From RGIG464 sp045599585 (GTDB lineage: Bacteria > Myxococcota_A > Bradymonadia > UBA4248), in contig JAZRWH010000085.1 in the NCBI GenBank assembly GCA_045599585.1, positions 22,037 through 86,036 of the forward strand: DNA of 64,000 nt, read 5' to 3'. Under the pieces are notes generated by a model that saw only the letters and a list, made by a program, of their open reading frames with translations, did not search any database and was not told the origin of the DNA. The position numbers were made by a program, and so were the translations under genes. Below are positions 43,801 to 52,973 of this stretch, piece after piece. Every line of letters starts with the position of its first letter. The stretch's first letter is position 1.

Positions 43801-46079
43801 ATATTGACAAATCCTTCTTTCAAAGAGCGCGAAGAGAAAATGCGAGCCATTTCGAAAAGATTATTATATTCATCTTCGACAATCAAGTACGTACTGTCTG
43901 CTTTAGGACAATGCCAAATATTAGCACGAACTTCGAGCGCTTTATTGAATTGCTCTTGGCCAACCTCCATCCCAGTATAATGACAAATCTGATGATAATA
44001 CTGTCCAGCGATCCACATCATATCGAGGATCGGAAATTTATCACAAGCGAACCAGCATTCATTTTGTTTCGAACGCTCTTTTGAGCTTTTTAGCGGTACA
44101 AGCGAATTACACACATGGTGTTTCATACCAACCAGACTAATTTCAGTACCAATTCCGAGATAGTGTGTCACATTTTCTAGAATCTTGTACTGCATATTCT
44201 GGCTATCAGCATCCCAAAAAATCTGCAAATTAAAACCGTTACCCGGCAAAGTTGCAATCACATGCGTAATACTTGTTCGTAAGGCATGAGAGAGGGCATC
44301 CACGAGTCCGTCACAGTTATGATCGCAAGTACAATAAGTGATCTTGTCACAGTGCGCCAAGTCTAGCTGATTGACGATTAAACTTAGAGCGAGTTGGCCT
44401 GTTGCAAGTATTCTTGAGGGTTCAAGAATAAAAACGAAGCCAACTTGAGCAAAGAAATCTTTGTTCGTATTCAAAATATCCAAATTGTAAATATCACTGA
44501 ATTTTAAAATACCCAAATCATAGTTGTCAGGTGCTTCTGTTATAATTTCTGTTTTCCAAAGCCCATCAGCACCTAAGAAATCTTTGACACCTTTGTGCAA
44601 CCACGCCTGAAAATCTTCAGCCGTCGAATCTCGTCCCATGATGAACAAGCATTTTTTATACGACAACAGATTATAAATAATGACTGGAAACAGATATTTA
44701 TCCAGATCTTCGTAGAATGGATTACAGAATAAGACACTTTTTCCTTGAAGCAGTCTTACACATCCTTCAACGTAACTTGGTTCGATCTCTTCTTCTGGAA
44801 ATCGCTTAAAGTAATCAGAAATTGTTTTTAAATTTTCATTGCCAGAATTCAAAAGAAAACTCAGATCCTTATCGAGCTTAGGAGCCTCTTGAGGCGCTTC
44901 CTGATCAAGGACATCTGGGTTTCTTCGAAGCATATTATCCGGGTAAGTTGTACGCAGTTCTTCCCAAATTTTGGGATATTCCGGGTTCACAGCAGGCGCT
45001 TTTTTTTCTTCTGGTTTTACTTTTTCTGGTTCGGGTTCGAATTCATAGCCATCGAGAAAAGCGACGACTTCTCCGAAGATCAAAACGATAAATACAGGAT
45101 AAAACTGAGCCTTAAAAGCAGCCCATTCTGGGTGATAAACAGAGGCAAGAAAGACAGCTATCGTCGCAACGAACACCCCAAAAAAGCCAGCCCACAGCAA
45201 CTTATGATAGGATGTCATTTGAGGCAGAATAAACCATTCTTTAACTAACTTATCTTCTTTATCGTCCTCAGAGCCCTTCTTTTTATTAACATTCTTCTTT
45301 TTATTATCATCCTTCTTTTTGCTTTTTTTAGATTTCTCATATCGATCATAATAGTCTGCTTTTACTTCATGGGGCTCATAAAAGCTTCTGACGGTGTACT
45401 GCAAAACATCATTCCAATCACATGCTTTGTTAATAACAGGGAGAAGCACACCTTTAATTGCTAAGAAAGCAGCCGCACAAGCAAAGTTCAAAATATAAGA
45501 AATGAGCAAATTAAGATCAAAAGCATTACCCATGAATGATCTCACCATCCGAATAAAACTCTTGATTCCTTGAGGTATTTCAAAACTAGGTAAAGTGATA
45601 TCAGAGTTATTTGGCACGCTTGGGAGCTCAGCCATAAGGTTTTTTACAAAATCCTCATTTTGCATGGCCCCCCGTATGGCTTCGGTAGAAGAAGGATCAA
45701 TGCCATGTTGTTGTAAAAGTGACTGAACAGCCTCATTATTCTGAATGCCCTTTAGGTTTTGGAGGAATTCTTCGCTTTCAGCACCTTTCTGACTTAATAG
45801 TTCAGAAAGAAACTGAGAGGGACTTGCGGAATGATTCGTATCAATAACCCCATCAATGGCCTTCAGTGCACCATCAAAAAGTTGAAACAATTCATCATTT
45901 AATTGTTGAATCTTAAAAAAAGCATAGACTGAAAGCAACAATGCGATAATAGGCATTGAAAACTGTCTTGCGCGATGTTTTTTTGGTAGATTGAATTTAT
46001 AACACCCCCAACAAACGCCAACAAAAGGCACGAGAAATACGAACAGCTTAATCTGTTCCAGAGCACTTATCCCACCCAT
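40818..46079 (-). CDS. Giant membrane protein of the tubulin/vWA operon, 1753 aa
   Basis: Unrecognised. About five membrane helices lie in the first 345 residues (near 8-27, 40-57, 188-213, 295-313 and 325-343), interrupted by a Lys/Asp-rich block (about 245-275). Then come large, presumably cytoplasmic, domains. Residues about 430-760 have alternating strand and helix segments (GKSVLFCNPFYEDLDKYLFP, KKCLFIMGRD, VGFVFILEPSRIL) in the order of a helicase-like core, but no P-loop or DEAD/H residues remain. A coiled coil occupies about 1085-1145. A long acidic disordered stretch (about 1230-1560) and a short C-terminal segment end the protein. It starts three bases after the upstream stop, its GGGGG ribosome site overlapping that stop, so it is translationally coupled. 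Confidence 0.75.
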   Translation of the reverse strand: MGGISALEQIKLFVFLVPFVGVCWGCYKFNLPKKHRARQFSMPIIALLLSVYAFFKIQQLNDELFQLFDGALKAIDGVIDTNHSASPSQFLSELLSQKGAESEEFLQNLKGIQNNEAVQSLLQQHGIDPSSTEAIRGAMQNEDFVKNLMAELPSVPNNSDITLPSFEIPQGIKSFIRMVRSFMGNAFDLNLLISYILNFACAAAFLAIKGVLLPVINKACDWNDVLQYTVRSFYEPHEVKADYYDRYEKSKKSKKKDDNKKKNVNKKKGSEDDKEDKLVKEWFILPQMTSYHKLLWAGFFGVFVATIAVFLASVYHPEWAAFKAQFYPVFIVLIFGEVVAFLDGYEFEPEPEKVKPEEKKAPAVNPEYPKIWEELRTTYPDNMLRRNPDVLDQEAPQEAPKLDKDLSFLLNSGNENLKTISDYFKRFPEEEIEPSYVEGCVRLLQGKSVLFCNPFYEDLDKYLFPVIIYNLLSYKKCLFIMGRDSTAEDFQAWLHKGVKDFLGADGLWKTEIITEAPDNYDLGILKFSDIYNLDILNTNKDFFAQVGFVFILEPSRILATGQLALSLIVNQLDLAHCDKITYCTCDHNCDGLVDALSHALRTSITHVIATLPGNGFNLQIFWDADSQNMQYKILENVTHYLGIGTEISLVGMKHHVCNSLVPLKSSKERSKQNECWFACDKFPILDMMWIAGQYYHQICHYTGMEVGQEQFNKALEVRANIWHCPKADSTYLIVEDEYNNLFEMARIFSSRSLKEGFVNIISSHYLLRDYMINFIDLFLSDAKAIPTIVPDYARTERNVILKLLLMMTTFPLSEEFIRRELVLSGIFENIDYDLKGKPSSSNRKDSIDDHTDLYNKFCALIRKHITDSSNENERIELKRVAIERTLEDGISVQYDPHYEIREDNHIINNCIKNLKNAYFICEDELTDKHYISAKLYGHVLQCYLPGQFITMEGKYYQVVSISDKNGIVLRRAADHIDKRLYYRQIRDIVLKSWTPDESVGACIKIELQSGMKLTVEHGFADYEVQTPGYLECAPYNDIKHARLFELEDIPVRNYHYKNVLRLKLPEISQNVIEYKLNDIQTIELAEMQALKDKCQAVDRKIELALNQKMSEELDQHRARELQNKAIEEAERLKKEIMSKSVSNLAPAIKLKNALLKCCAIENENNESNDQNNDKTIEEIFNSLNNAETLEKVRFTICLILNEIFKTTYPESWQYINVVTKIDSEISDNLKNANYHLKYHALFQGGVDEECVDQPDNSADLDSKADNDVDSSEITDGVAVAEIELLPESQETSLEEVAEKAGVEATIIECEAPIQSSAKVESAPNGAEDVAGVSPEPQMGSAKTDVLKELASNLLDDGDEDHELNETDLIAELTRDSKESVSIPSNSEPLLNAPAKDDVTSDKHLDAQGNDMSADVDKDTAVDIANDQADDVVLDWATRGKLEKAASPIYKPGEALRSLIVKTAAQEKPADVFDISVQPFDINIPRAVPKQNTSMSYILNSPNMDAPAMMNKVAEDQTASSRSNDFDEKLADNREDNNVNLAENGVSSEEITKENVSKQEYIYVLEDSEIDLGLTVSIERYMDRYFEIIYDFLVWHVQKMSESNSGNATVSDLEVDLSLPEPPVSVEDDESNEEQGIIQRIIQFFKNLFGSKDEAPVKKSDSHQAPETKPDTPLPPPNQDYASNCFLKYGDVKFDRALAVKETIAYLGLLGYDSNRLDKARAKADETRLKKEAEAQTIAQKNKEAVESESNVAS

Positions 46080-46082
46080 TAT

Positions 46083-49000
46083 TTACCCCCTATTCCCATG
46101 TTGGTTGTATTCATCGCAATAATCTGACAAATAATCTCGTTCAATCCAGATTTGTTTTACAAATGGATATGCAGCAGAAATCTCATTTGTATCATTTATT
46201 AAAATCATGTCATTTTCATCTGACGTATTGAAGTAGAAGATTGGGTTTTTTATAGGTATCTCATCAAACCCATTAGTATAATCCAATTTCACAGGGAGAC
46301 GTTTTCTGCTATACAATCTAAGCCATTTTTCATTGCGTTTTGTAGCAGCTTTAATTGCATTAGAGTAATCAATCAAACGCTTACGTATTGAGACATCTTT
46401 TTCTTTACGATTATCGATCCCAATGTACATAGACTGAAGCTTCATATAATTTAGTAAAGTCGTATAAAAATCTCCATATTGTTTTTCATACTTATCATAT
46501 GATTTTTCAACTTGCTGTGTCGTGTTTGCGAATTCCTCTTCAGACCTATCAAAATCTTTTTTGTATTGACAATAGACAAAATAAGCGCCGATCGCGCCAA
46601 TGAACAAAATAAACAATGTCACGAGCATAGAAGCCCCAAAGGTCAAAAAGCTACCCGTTTTAATAGATTGATAAATATACGTAGCATTACCGAGCAAGAT
46701 CATGACACAAGCAACGATAGCAACCACAAACAGGGTTTCTGCAGTCATTCGAGTTTGTTCTTTTTTTTCTCGTTTTTTGCGCGCTTCAGCCATCAATTTT
46801 TCGTTATTTATTCTTTCTTTGCGCTGAATCTCTTCAAATTCTTCTGGAGTATAGATTCCCTGATTAATCAGAGCCCGTTCGTATCTAATCTTTTGTTCTT
46901 TGAGGCGATTTATCTGATATTCATCGAGCAAATGAGGTTGTGCGACAAATTCAAACGAGCGTCTTCTTATCTCACGCACATTAGCATCGAGCACGCGTTG
47001 CTTTCTCGTCGTATCTAGAGCTTTAGTTTTAGCCTGTTCAATGCGCAAATCTGCTAATTCCTGTTTATTATTATCACCGCTTCGTAAACAATCTCTCTTT
47101 GCTTCTCGTGCAGCATCATACAATTCCGTATCTGTAAAGCGGACAGCCAAAGATTCTTCATGGAAAATGACATCGTCAGGTTCAAACGTATAATCTTCAG
47201 TAGATTGCAAATAAAACTGCAATTCATGATAAGCAGAATCCAGCAAGTTAAGCTGAGAATTTAAAGCTGCAAATAGTTTATCCTCATTAATATCCAGTTT
47301 TATCTTATAAAGATTGTAGGCCTTGACCGCAGTTGCACCGATACAATTGTGTGAAAGGAGCAATACAGAGACCCAGAATTTTAATAAATCCTGTTCATAT
47401 CTGTAATTATCACTATTCATCACATCCATGTACATAAAACGGCAACAAGCGGGATAGTTGTTACGTTCCCAAAACAAGGTCTGATCTGTTTTTTGGTAAC
47501 TAGCCCATAAATTTGTTAGAGCTTCTTTTTCATCTGTTTCCGCTTTGTGTCGCGTTGCAAAGAGCAAAATCTCGGTAGGTCGATTGTCTGCAAAACGATA
47601 CTTATTACTTAAATCCTTTTGACAGTTTAAGTGCTCATCGTCTTGTAAAACAGTCTTAAAGACAGCTTTTAATTCTTCCTTATTATTAATAACATCTTCT
47701 ATTTCCAAAATAGAAGAGACAGACAACTGATGCGTTTGAGAATAAGACTTTTCTTCGTCGGCGGCCTCAACGATGCACTGAACGAACAGATGATCTTTTT
47801 CAACACGCTCGAAAGGCACCTCATCAGAGAGTTGAGCATCCGTAACGCCAAGGGCATTTGATTGATCCATCCCCATTGCAAAAGCTTTTTGAGGATCAGG
47901 CAGATATACGAACTGCAAATCGTTTCTATGTTTAAGAAACATTCTAAACATATCGAGAGCAGTCAAGGAGAGACGTTGACCAGGCTCATCGTCTTCGTTC
48001 ACGAATTCGACAAAAAGCATATGTTTATCAAGCAATTTATCGCGGTATTGAGCTTCGCTAATTTGCTGCCCCACATAATAAAACGAAGCATTATCGTAAT
48101 TTGCAATGAGTTTAAGATAATTTTCCAAATCAGCTATTGAAAAACGCATCCAAGAGCGTTCCGTTTCATTTTTATACTCAATATAAGTAGAATTTTTATC
48201 TAAACGACGTTCATTACGAGTTTCATCAATGTACAACAAGCTCATTTCGTCTTTACGTTTAATTGTTTGGAGCTTGTACACTTTATTAGGACTGTTAAAA
48301 GAAATGCGTTTATGACGTTTTACATAATGATCGACATAGTCAACGAATAGATTATTCTGATTTATATTTTCTGCATCGCAACCATCGGGTTGATATACAA
48401 ATCGTCCTTCCGATTTGAATGATAAATAGTATTCAATAATTTTGAATTGAGTTTGTGACAAACGATTGACTTCATCATCGTTCATGGCTTCTAAGAATAT
48501 TCTATCTTTCATCAAATATTCGGTATGAACAACGTTTCCATCCTCGTCATTTGAAACATATAGAAAGCGAAACTGATCGTGTTGTTCACAAAACTGGAAA
48601 TCAAACAAGTTCATCAAAACATCGATAGATATTTTGTATGTTTTACCTGTTTCATCATCAAAGCACTCGACATATAAAAAGCGTTTATCGAGCAATTCAT
48701 TTTTTCTTTCATCATCAAAAGAGCGGTAGAACGTCAATTGCTTTTTGTTACTTTTGATGACATGAAAACTGTCGAAGTAATCTTCGGGGATAGAGCGAAT
48801 TTCTTCCAACTCATCATTATAATACTCTAATTCAGCACGAAATCCTTTAATTCTGCTATAATTGTAACCAGCGAGCATATGCGTCAAACGGATTAACGGC
48901 ACAGTGCTTTCATGAGGTTCTGTATTTGAATCGATATCAGAGTAATCAAAAGGGTTATTTTCTTTTGCTTTTAGGGTAGTATCATCTGCCTCTTCGTGGC

Positions 49001-49253
49001 TTCCAAAAGCCTGAGCCAATTTGTCATTTTTGCCATAATCGTAGCTAGAATCCATATTTAAGATTACAGCTCGCCACTCTTTTTTATCTTTGAGGATCCG
49101 GTACAAGTCAGGAGCAGCTGTTTCGATACTATTTTCTTCCGTAAACCATGGGCAAAAGCACATTTCACCTTTATCGATAAAAGGCTGAAACAGGAATTGA
49201 TAATTTCTGCGCTGCTGCTCAGTACGAGAATTGACAAATATGACGGTAAACAA
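46083..49253 (-). CDS. Large membrane protein of the tubulin/vWA operon, 1056 aa, internal repeats
   Basis: Unrecognised. Residues about 150-560 contain several copies of a roughly 90-residue unit: a Leu-Asp-Lys entry, a strand such as LFVEFVNEDDEPG, then a serine-led helix (LSLTALDMFRMFL) and a strand like LQFVYLP. A charged helical part follows (about 720-830, probable coiled coil), then two membrane helices (about 838-860 and 870-893), another coiled segment and a C-terminal strand-rich tail. No signal peptide. Start codon is TTG at 49253 with AGG seven to ten bases upstream; no nearby ATG fits better. Three bases separate its stop from the 1753-aa gene. Base composition is visibly AT-richer than the housekeeping genes. 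Confidence 0.75.
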   Translation of the reverse strand: MFTVIFVNSRTEQQRRNYQFLFQPFIDKGEMCFCPWFTEENSIETAAPDLYRILKDKKEWRAVILNMDSSYDYGKNDKLAQAFGSHEEADDTTLKAKENNPFDYSDIDSNTEPHESTVPLIRLTHMLAGYNYSRIKGFRAELEYYNDELEEIRSIPEDYFDSFHVIKSNKKQLTFYRSFDDERKNELLDKRFLYVECFDDETGKTYKISIDVLMNLFDFQFCEQHDQFRFLYVSNDEDGNVVHTEYLMKDRIFLEAMNDDEVNRLSQTQFKIIEYYLSFKSEGRFVYQPDGCDAENINQNNLFVDYVDHYVKRHKRISFNSPNKVYKLQTIKRKDEMSLLYIDETRNERRLDKNSTYIEYKNETERSWMRFSIADLENYLKLIANYDNASFYYVGQQISEAQYRDKLLDKHMLFVEFVNEDDEPGQRLSLTALDMFRMFLKHRNDLQFVYLPDPQKAFAMGMDQSNALGVTDAQLSDEVPFERVEKDHLFVQCIVEAADEEKSYSQTHQLSVSSILEIEDVINNKEELKAVFKTVLQDDEHLNCQKDLSNKYRFADNRPTEILLFATRHKAETDEKEALTNLWASYQKTDQTLFWERNNYPACCRFMYMDVMNSDNYRYEQDLLKFWVSVLLLSHNCIGATAVKAYNLYKIKLDINEDKLFAALNSQLNLLDSAYHELQFYLQSTEDYTFEPDDVIFHEESLAVRFTDTELYDAAREAKRDCLRSGDNNKQELADLRIEQAKTKALDTTRKQRVLDANVREIRRRSFEFVAQPHLLDEYQINRLKEQKIRYERALINQGIYTPEEFEEIQRKERINNEKLMAEARKKREKKEQTRMTAETLFVVAIVACVMILLGNATYIYQSIKTGSFLTFGASMLVTLFILFIGAIGAYFVYCQYKKDFDRSEEEFANTTQQVEKSYDKYEKQYGDFYTTLLNYMKLQSMYIGIDNRKEKDVSIRKRLIDYSNAIKAATKRNEKWLRLYSRKRLPVKLDYTNGFDEIPIKNPIFYFNTSDENDMILINDTNEISAAYPFVKQIWIERDYLSDYCDEYNQHGNRG

Positions 49254-49328
49254 ACTAACCTGCCTTATTGTAATGCATAATACATCATAAGATATATTAT
49301 TTTAATACGTCGTAATGAATACCAAAAG

Positions 49329-49432
49329 CAAGGGGGGCGTGGCGGGGGTATCCCCCGCAAAGGGGGTCGCAGCGTATGGATCAGGCGTCAAGCCTGAGCC
49401 ATAGCTGCGCAGGGGGCTTAAGCCCCCTAAAC
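49329..49432 (-). repeat. Extended bulged hairpin inside the tubulin operon
   Basis: GCGGGGG-TAT-CCCCCGC comes first, then GGGGGTCGCAGC, unpaired G (49374), TATGGATCAGGC / GCCTGAGCCATA (one mismatch), GCTGC, and a perfect 18-bp palindrome AGGGGGCTTAAGCCCCCT. It lies in the 194-base gap between the tubulin-like gene and the 1056-aa gene. Confidence 0.88.
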
Positions 49433-49447
49433 AATAAACAACTGAGA

Positions 49448-52400
49448 TCAATCGTTCTTGTCGCAAAATTCATCGAAATCGTTTTCGATCCATTCGCCGT
49501 CTTCGTACAAACCAGTTTCAGCGAATTCATCACCTTGGAGCATATCGATGATGGAGCGAATAAGAGCCCAGAAGTAATCTCTGAAACCGAAACTATTATA
49601 TCTGTTGCAGTGATCTCTGAACTGTTCATATTGTGCTTTAACGAATGCCCCGAACTCGTTAGGAACTTCCATCGGAGCAGCCATGCGTTTAATATAATCG
49701 AGGATAGCACGGAACATAGAAACGAGCAGATCGCAGCCGACTTCTGCACGGAAATCCGAAGGAGGCGTTGACTGTTTGAGAATGACAGCCAAGTCAATAA
49801 GTGTCAGTTCTCTATAATCGAAGCCATCATTTTGATTTCCGTCTTTATCACGAATGCCTTCTTCACGCAGTTTGAGTTCGTCAAGAGCATGTTTCAGTGC
49901 GCTATTTTCGAATTTAAGATTACAAGTCCTATTTAATTCTTTATTAATCTTTTCTTCGGCATAGTCGATGATATTTTTGACGATAACCGGATTAATAATT
50001 AGCGCATCGAGAACTTCGTAGTAACGATCGCACGGCGTTTTATTAGAAACGACAAATTCTTCCGTACTTGAGCCTTTAAGACTCAATTTATAAATATTGC
50101 CTCGGAAGTGTTTATCATAACGAATGCGTTTGAACAGCCAAGCATACAGGAATGCTCTGTAGATGAGATCTTCCTGATTTTTTTGGTTCTGATCATCGAG
50201 ATCGGGCATAACATTCGTAATATGCCACGTCTTATCGATATGCGGTGTAATAACAGGTGTTTTATCGGTTTTGGGAACGACCTGATTGACGATATCGAAA
50301 TACGATTTAAAGTACTCACCGGCAGTACGTACTTCGTTGCTCGCGAGTAGTTTTTTAGGCGGAGCAAACTTAGACAAATTATTAGCTCTAAGTCCATAAA
50401 CAGCCTGATAGAAGAGGATTGTTTCATTAGAAATATCCTCATCAGCGACGGCACCATAATCATTCAAGGCCTTTCCAATTAATGCGGATCGGGGTGAATC
50501 ATCTTTGGGATCAAGCGACGGATTGTAAGAGCACGCACTAATCGGCGGACGCTGTTCCCCAAGCGGCGTTTCGATGAATGGCGTCGCGAGTTTTCGAGTG
50601 TCACTAATAATATCTTCAACAGCCCGAATAATCTTATCAGGATCGGCTTCGTTATTTTCCAATTCGACTTCGCGTTCGATCGCGTCGATAACATTCATGT
50701 ATAATTTCGACGAATGCGCTTCGCGGAGTTCTTTTTTGAAATGACCAACGATTTGTTCTTTAAATATACCATTAAAGAACCCCTGACGTTTTTCGGGCTC
50801 GTTAGCGCTGAAATCAACGAATTCAAATATTTTATTAAGAATATTCAATGTCATTTCTTCGCTGACGGTATTTGCATTTCCCATATAAGGATTTGCGGCG
50901 ACCATTTTTTCGAGCATTTTCTGAGAAGCGCAGACATAGCGCGTCGTTCTGCCAGGAATAGGCATGAACTTTTTAGAAATGACCTGACTTGTTTTTTCTA
51001 CATCGCGAATGCCATCTGAAAGCGAATCATAGAATGCTTCGAAAGAATCGCAGCGACTTTTCAGGAAGTAATCTTTTGCCTGAGCGAGGATCGCTTCCTT
51101 ATAACTCAAGGCCTTGTAATCATAGAGCGTTTTGACAGCCGACTTAATTGTATTAATGCATTTACCTTTATCTTCGAGTTTTTCACCGCCCATCATACCT
51201 TTTTTATTTTTATTGAGCTTGTCGAGATCAGCGGGCAAAGCGTCGACGGCTTTTTTTAAGCCAGTGGATTTATCATTAAGCTGATCAGACACATCTTTGT
51301 GTTCACTCACAGCAAGTTTGTAAGCTTTATACAAGAAATAGCGAATCGCATTGGGATGCATGATATGGCCAGTCTTGTCTTTAAGGAAGTTCTGAATTGC
51401 ATAACTGGGCAAATCCTCTGTTTTGAGCTGAAAATCGCGTTGAGAGAAGAGGCTTTTAGCGCAATCTTTTTTGAGAACTTCGATCGCCATCAGCAATTCT
51501 TTGGACGAATTGCTCATTTTACTCAATTGATTTCTAATAACACTATCTTCTGGTTCGCCATCTTGCGGTGAAACCATCTTTTTGCATCGGTCGATATCTT
51601 CTTGGATCGATTCAAGTCCAGTCCAACGATCAACACCTTCATTACAAAGCTCCTGAATATACTGCACCCATCTTCCAGTGCCTTGATCCAAAGGATTTTC
51701 TGCTGGAACGACGGTTTGCTCGATAATATATTTAGCGAGTTCGTTATTATCTTTAACTTTATTTTCGATTGTGCTGCAGTAGGCATCGCAGCGATCTGTT
51801 TTGCGTTCGCTAGGTTTCTTTTGTAGATAATCTTTATCAAACTGGAGCCACGAATCAGAGACGCTTTGTTTTGTCCAATTGAGGGCGATATACTCCTCAA
51901 CATCTTTAAGCGGATAGACGATACTGGAGCTTCCTGCGCCCGCGTATCGGTTACGTCCACGTTCAGCGCAGAGCTCACGAATTGTGTTATCTTCACTGGA
52001 ATTACTACGTTTGTTCATCGGACCGATGGACTGTGTGTAAATACAGTTTGCAGCATGATCGAGGTACTGATTATAGTTATTCAGCTTACGTCCTTGAGCA
52101 TTTTGAGCATCAAAGAGGAAGCAGAAATCATAAGGACGCACGTTGTATTCTTCATATTCGTCCGAACCTGGGCGTGGGAATTTAATACGGAACTTATCTT
52201 CGAACTGAAGAGGAAGCGTACCATCCCCTTTCATCAAGAAAGCATCCAATTCGCGAATTGTCGCATAGGCGTTGCAACGAAGGTTATTGCGCTCAACTTC
52301 GCCAGGGATAACATTATAGAACACCTCGGGCATAATAAAGAACCCGCGCATGATATTTGCACTTTGTCGGAAGCGCGTTGTTAGATAATTGCGCAGGTAT

Positions 52401-52891
52401 AGCGCGACGGGCAAAATGAGCCCCGACCCAGTACCACCGCAAAGCGAGCTGGCGATCACGATACGCAGGGCTTGTTCGGCTTGATTTTGTTCCAATTTGT
52501 AGAGCGATTCGATCGTATGATGGAGGGGCTCCATCTTACCAGCCCGGATCGAGGTTTCCAGGGCCAGTCTTGAGATTGCGCGCACCTGACCGGCGCCTTC
52601 CGTAAGTGTTTTGCTATTAAGAATCGGATTAACGGGAAACCATTCGTCACGTGCATGCGCATCCAAGTTCAAATACTCACCTACAGTGAGTTTTGTCGAA
52701 GTCTGAATTGGGGTCACACGAGGATTCCTGAGGTGAATTTCCTGAAGCTCGTTAATATCGGTATCAAACACCGCATAAGCAATGCGATTTTGGAGCTGTT
52801 CAGGAACCTCTTCACTGACTCTCGTTGCAACTCTGTCTACGATTTTGGAACCAACTCCACCAAGACCGATGAGAAGCGTAGGTGCTAGCAT
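49448..52891 (-). CDS. Tubulin-superfamily protein (Tubulin_2 type), 1147 aa
   Basis: The N-terminus LAPTLLIGLGGVGSKIVDRV is the tubulin/FtsZ Rossmann start with its glycine-rich loop. The GTP-binding signature GGTGSG appears near residues 152-157 (SSLCGGTGSGLILPVALYLR). After a GTPase-like domain of about 300-350 residues come long helical regions and a C-terminal acidic tail (EWIENDFDEFCDKND). FtsZ is about 380 residues, so most of this protein is extra. Tubulin_2 proteins have been proposed, from gene neighbourhoods that include vWA proteins, to act in membrane remodelling. No signal or membrane helix, so cytoplasmic. Start ATG behind AAAGGAGA. It lies 82 bases after the vWA gene and is followed by a hairpin repeat and two giant membrane proteins. 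Confidence 0.85.
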   Translation of the reverse strand: MLAPTLLIGLGGVGSKIVDRVATRVSEEVPEQLQNRIAYAVFDTDINELQEIHLRNPRVTPIQTSTKLTVGEYLNLDAHARDEWFPVNPILNSKTLTEGAGQVRAISRLALETSIRAGKMEPLHHTIESLYKLEQNQAEQALRIVIASSLCGGTGSGLILPVALYLRNYLTTRFRQSANIMRGFFIMPEVFYNVIPGEVERNNLRCNAYATIRELDAFLMKGDGTLPLQFEDKFRIKFPRPGSDEYEEYNVRPYDFCFLFDAQNAQGRKLNNYNQYLDHAANCIYTQSIGPMNKRSNSSEDNTIRELCAERGRNRYAGAGSSSIVYPLKDVEEYIALNWTKQSVSDSWLQFDKDYLQKKPSERKTDRCDAYCSTIENKVKDNNELAKYIIEQTVVPAENPLDQGTGRWVQYIQELCNEGVDRWTGLESIQEDIDRCKKMVSPQDGEPEDSVIRNQLSKMSNSSKELLMAIEVLKKDCAKSLFSQRDFQLKTEDLPSYAIQNFLKDKTGHIMHPNAIRYFLYKAYKLAVSEHKDVSDQLNDKSTGLKKAVDALPADLDKLNKNKKGMMGGEKLEDKGKCINTIKSAVKTLYDYKALSYKEAILAQAKDYFLKSRCDSFEAFYDSLSDGIRDVEKTSQVISKKFMPIPGRTTRYVCASQKMLEKMVAANPYMGNANTVSEEMTLNILNKIFEFVDFSANEPEKRQGFFNGIFKEQIVGHFKKELREAHSSKLYMNVIDAIEREVELENNEADPDKIIRAVEDIISDTRKLATPFIETPLGEQRPPISACSYNPSLDPKDDSPRSALIGKALNDYGAVADEDISNETILFYQAVYGLRANNLSKFAPPKKLLASNEVRTAGEYFKSYFDIVNQVVPKTDKTPVITPHIDKTWHITNVMPDLDDQNQKNQEDLIYRAFLYAWLFKRIRYDKHFRGNIYKLSLKGSSTEEFVVSNKTPCDRYYEVLDALIINPVIVKNIIDYAEEKINKELNRTCNLKFENSALKHALDELKLREEGIRDKDGNQNDGFDYRELTLIDLAVILKQSTPPSDFRAEVGCDLLVSMFRAILDYIKRMAAPMEVPNEFGAFVKAQYEQFRDHCNRYNSFGFRDYFWALIRSIIDMLQGDEFAETGLYEDGEWIENDFDEFCDKND

Positions 52892-52973
52892 GATGTCTCC
52901 TTTGAATAGGGTAGAAACAAATAATACGTTTTATACTATTTGCATACAAATGAACATTTTATTTATTACGATA

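Noticed and set aside
49329..49345. A transcription terminator splitting the tubulin operon
   Set aside because: The hairpins here lack a T-run on the minus strand directly after a stem, so termination is not evident; it is treated as a repeat element.
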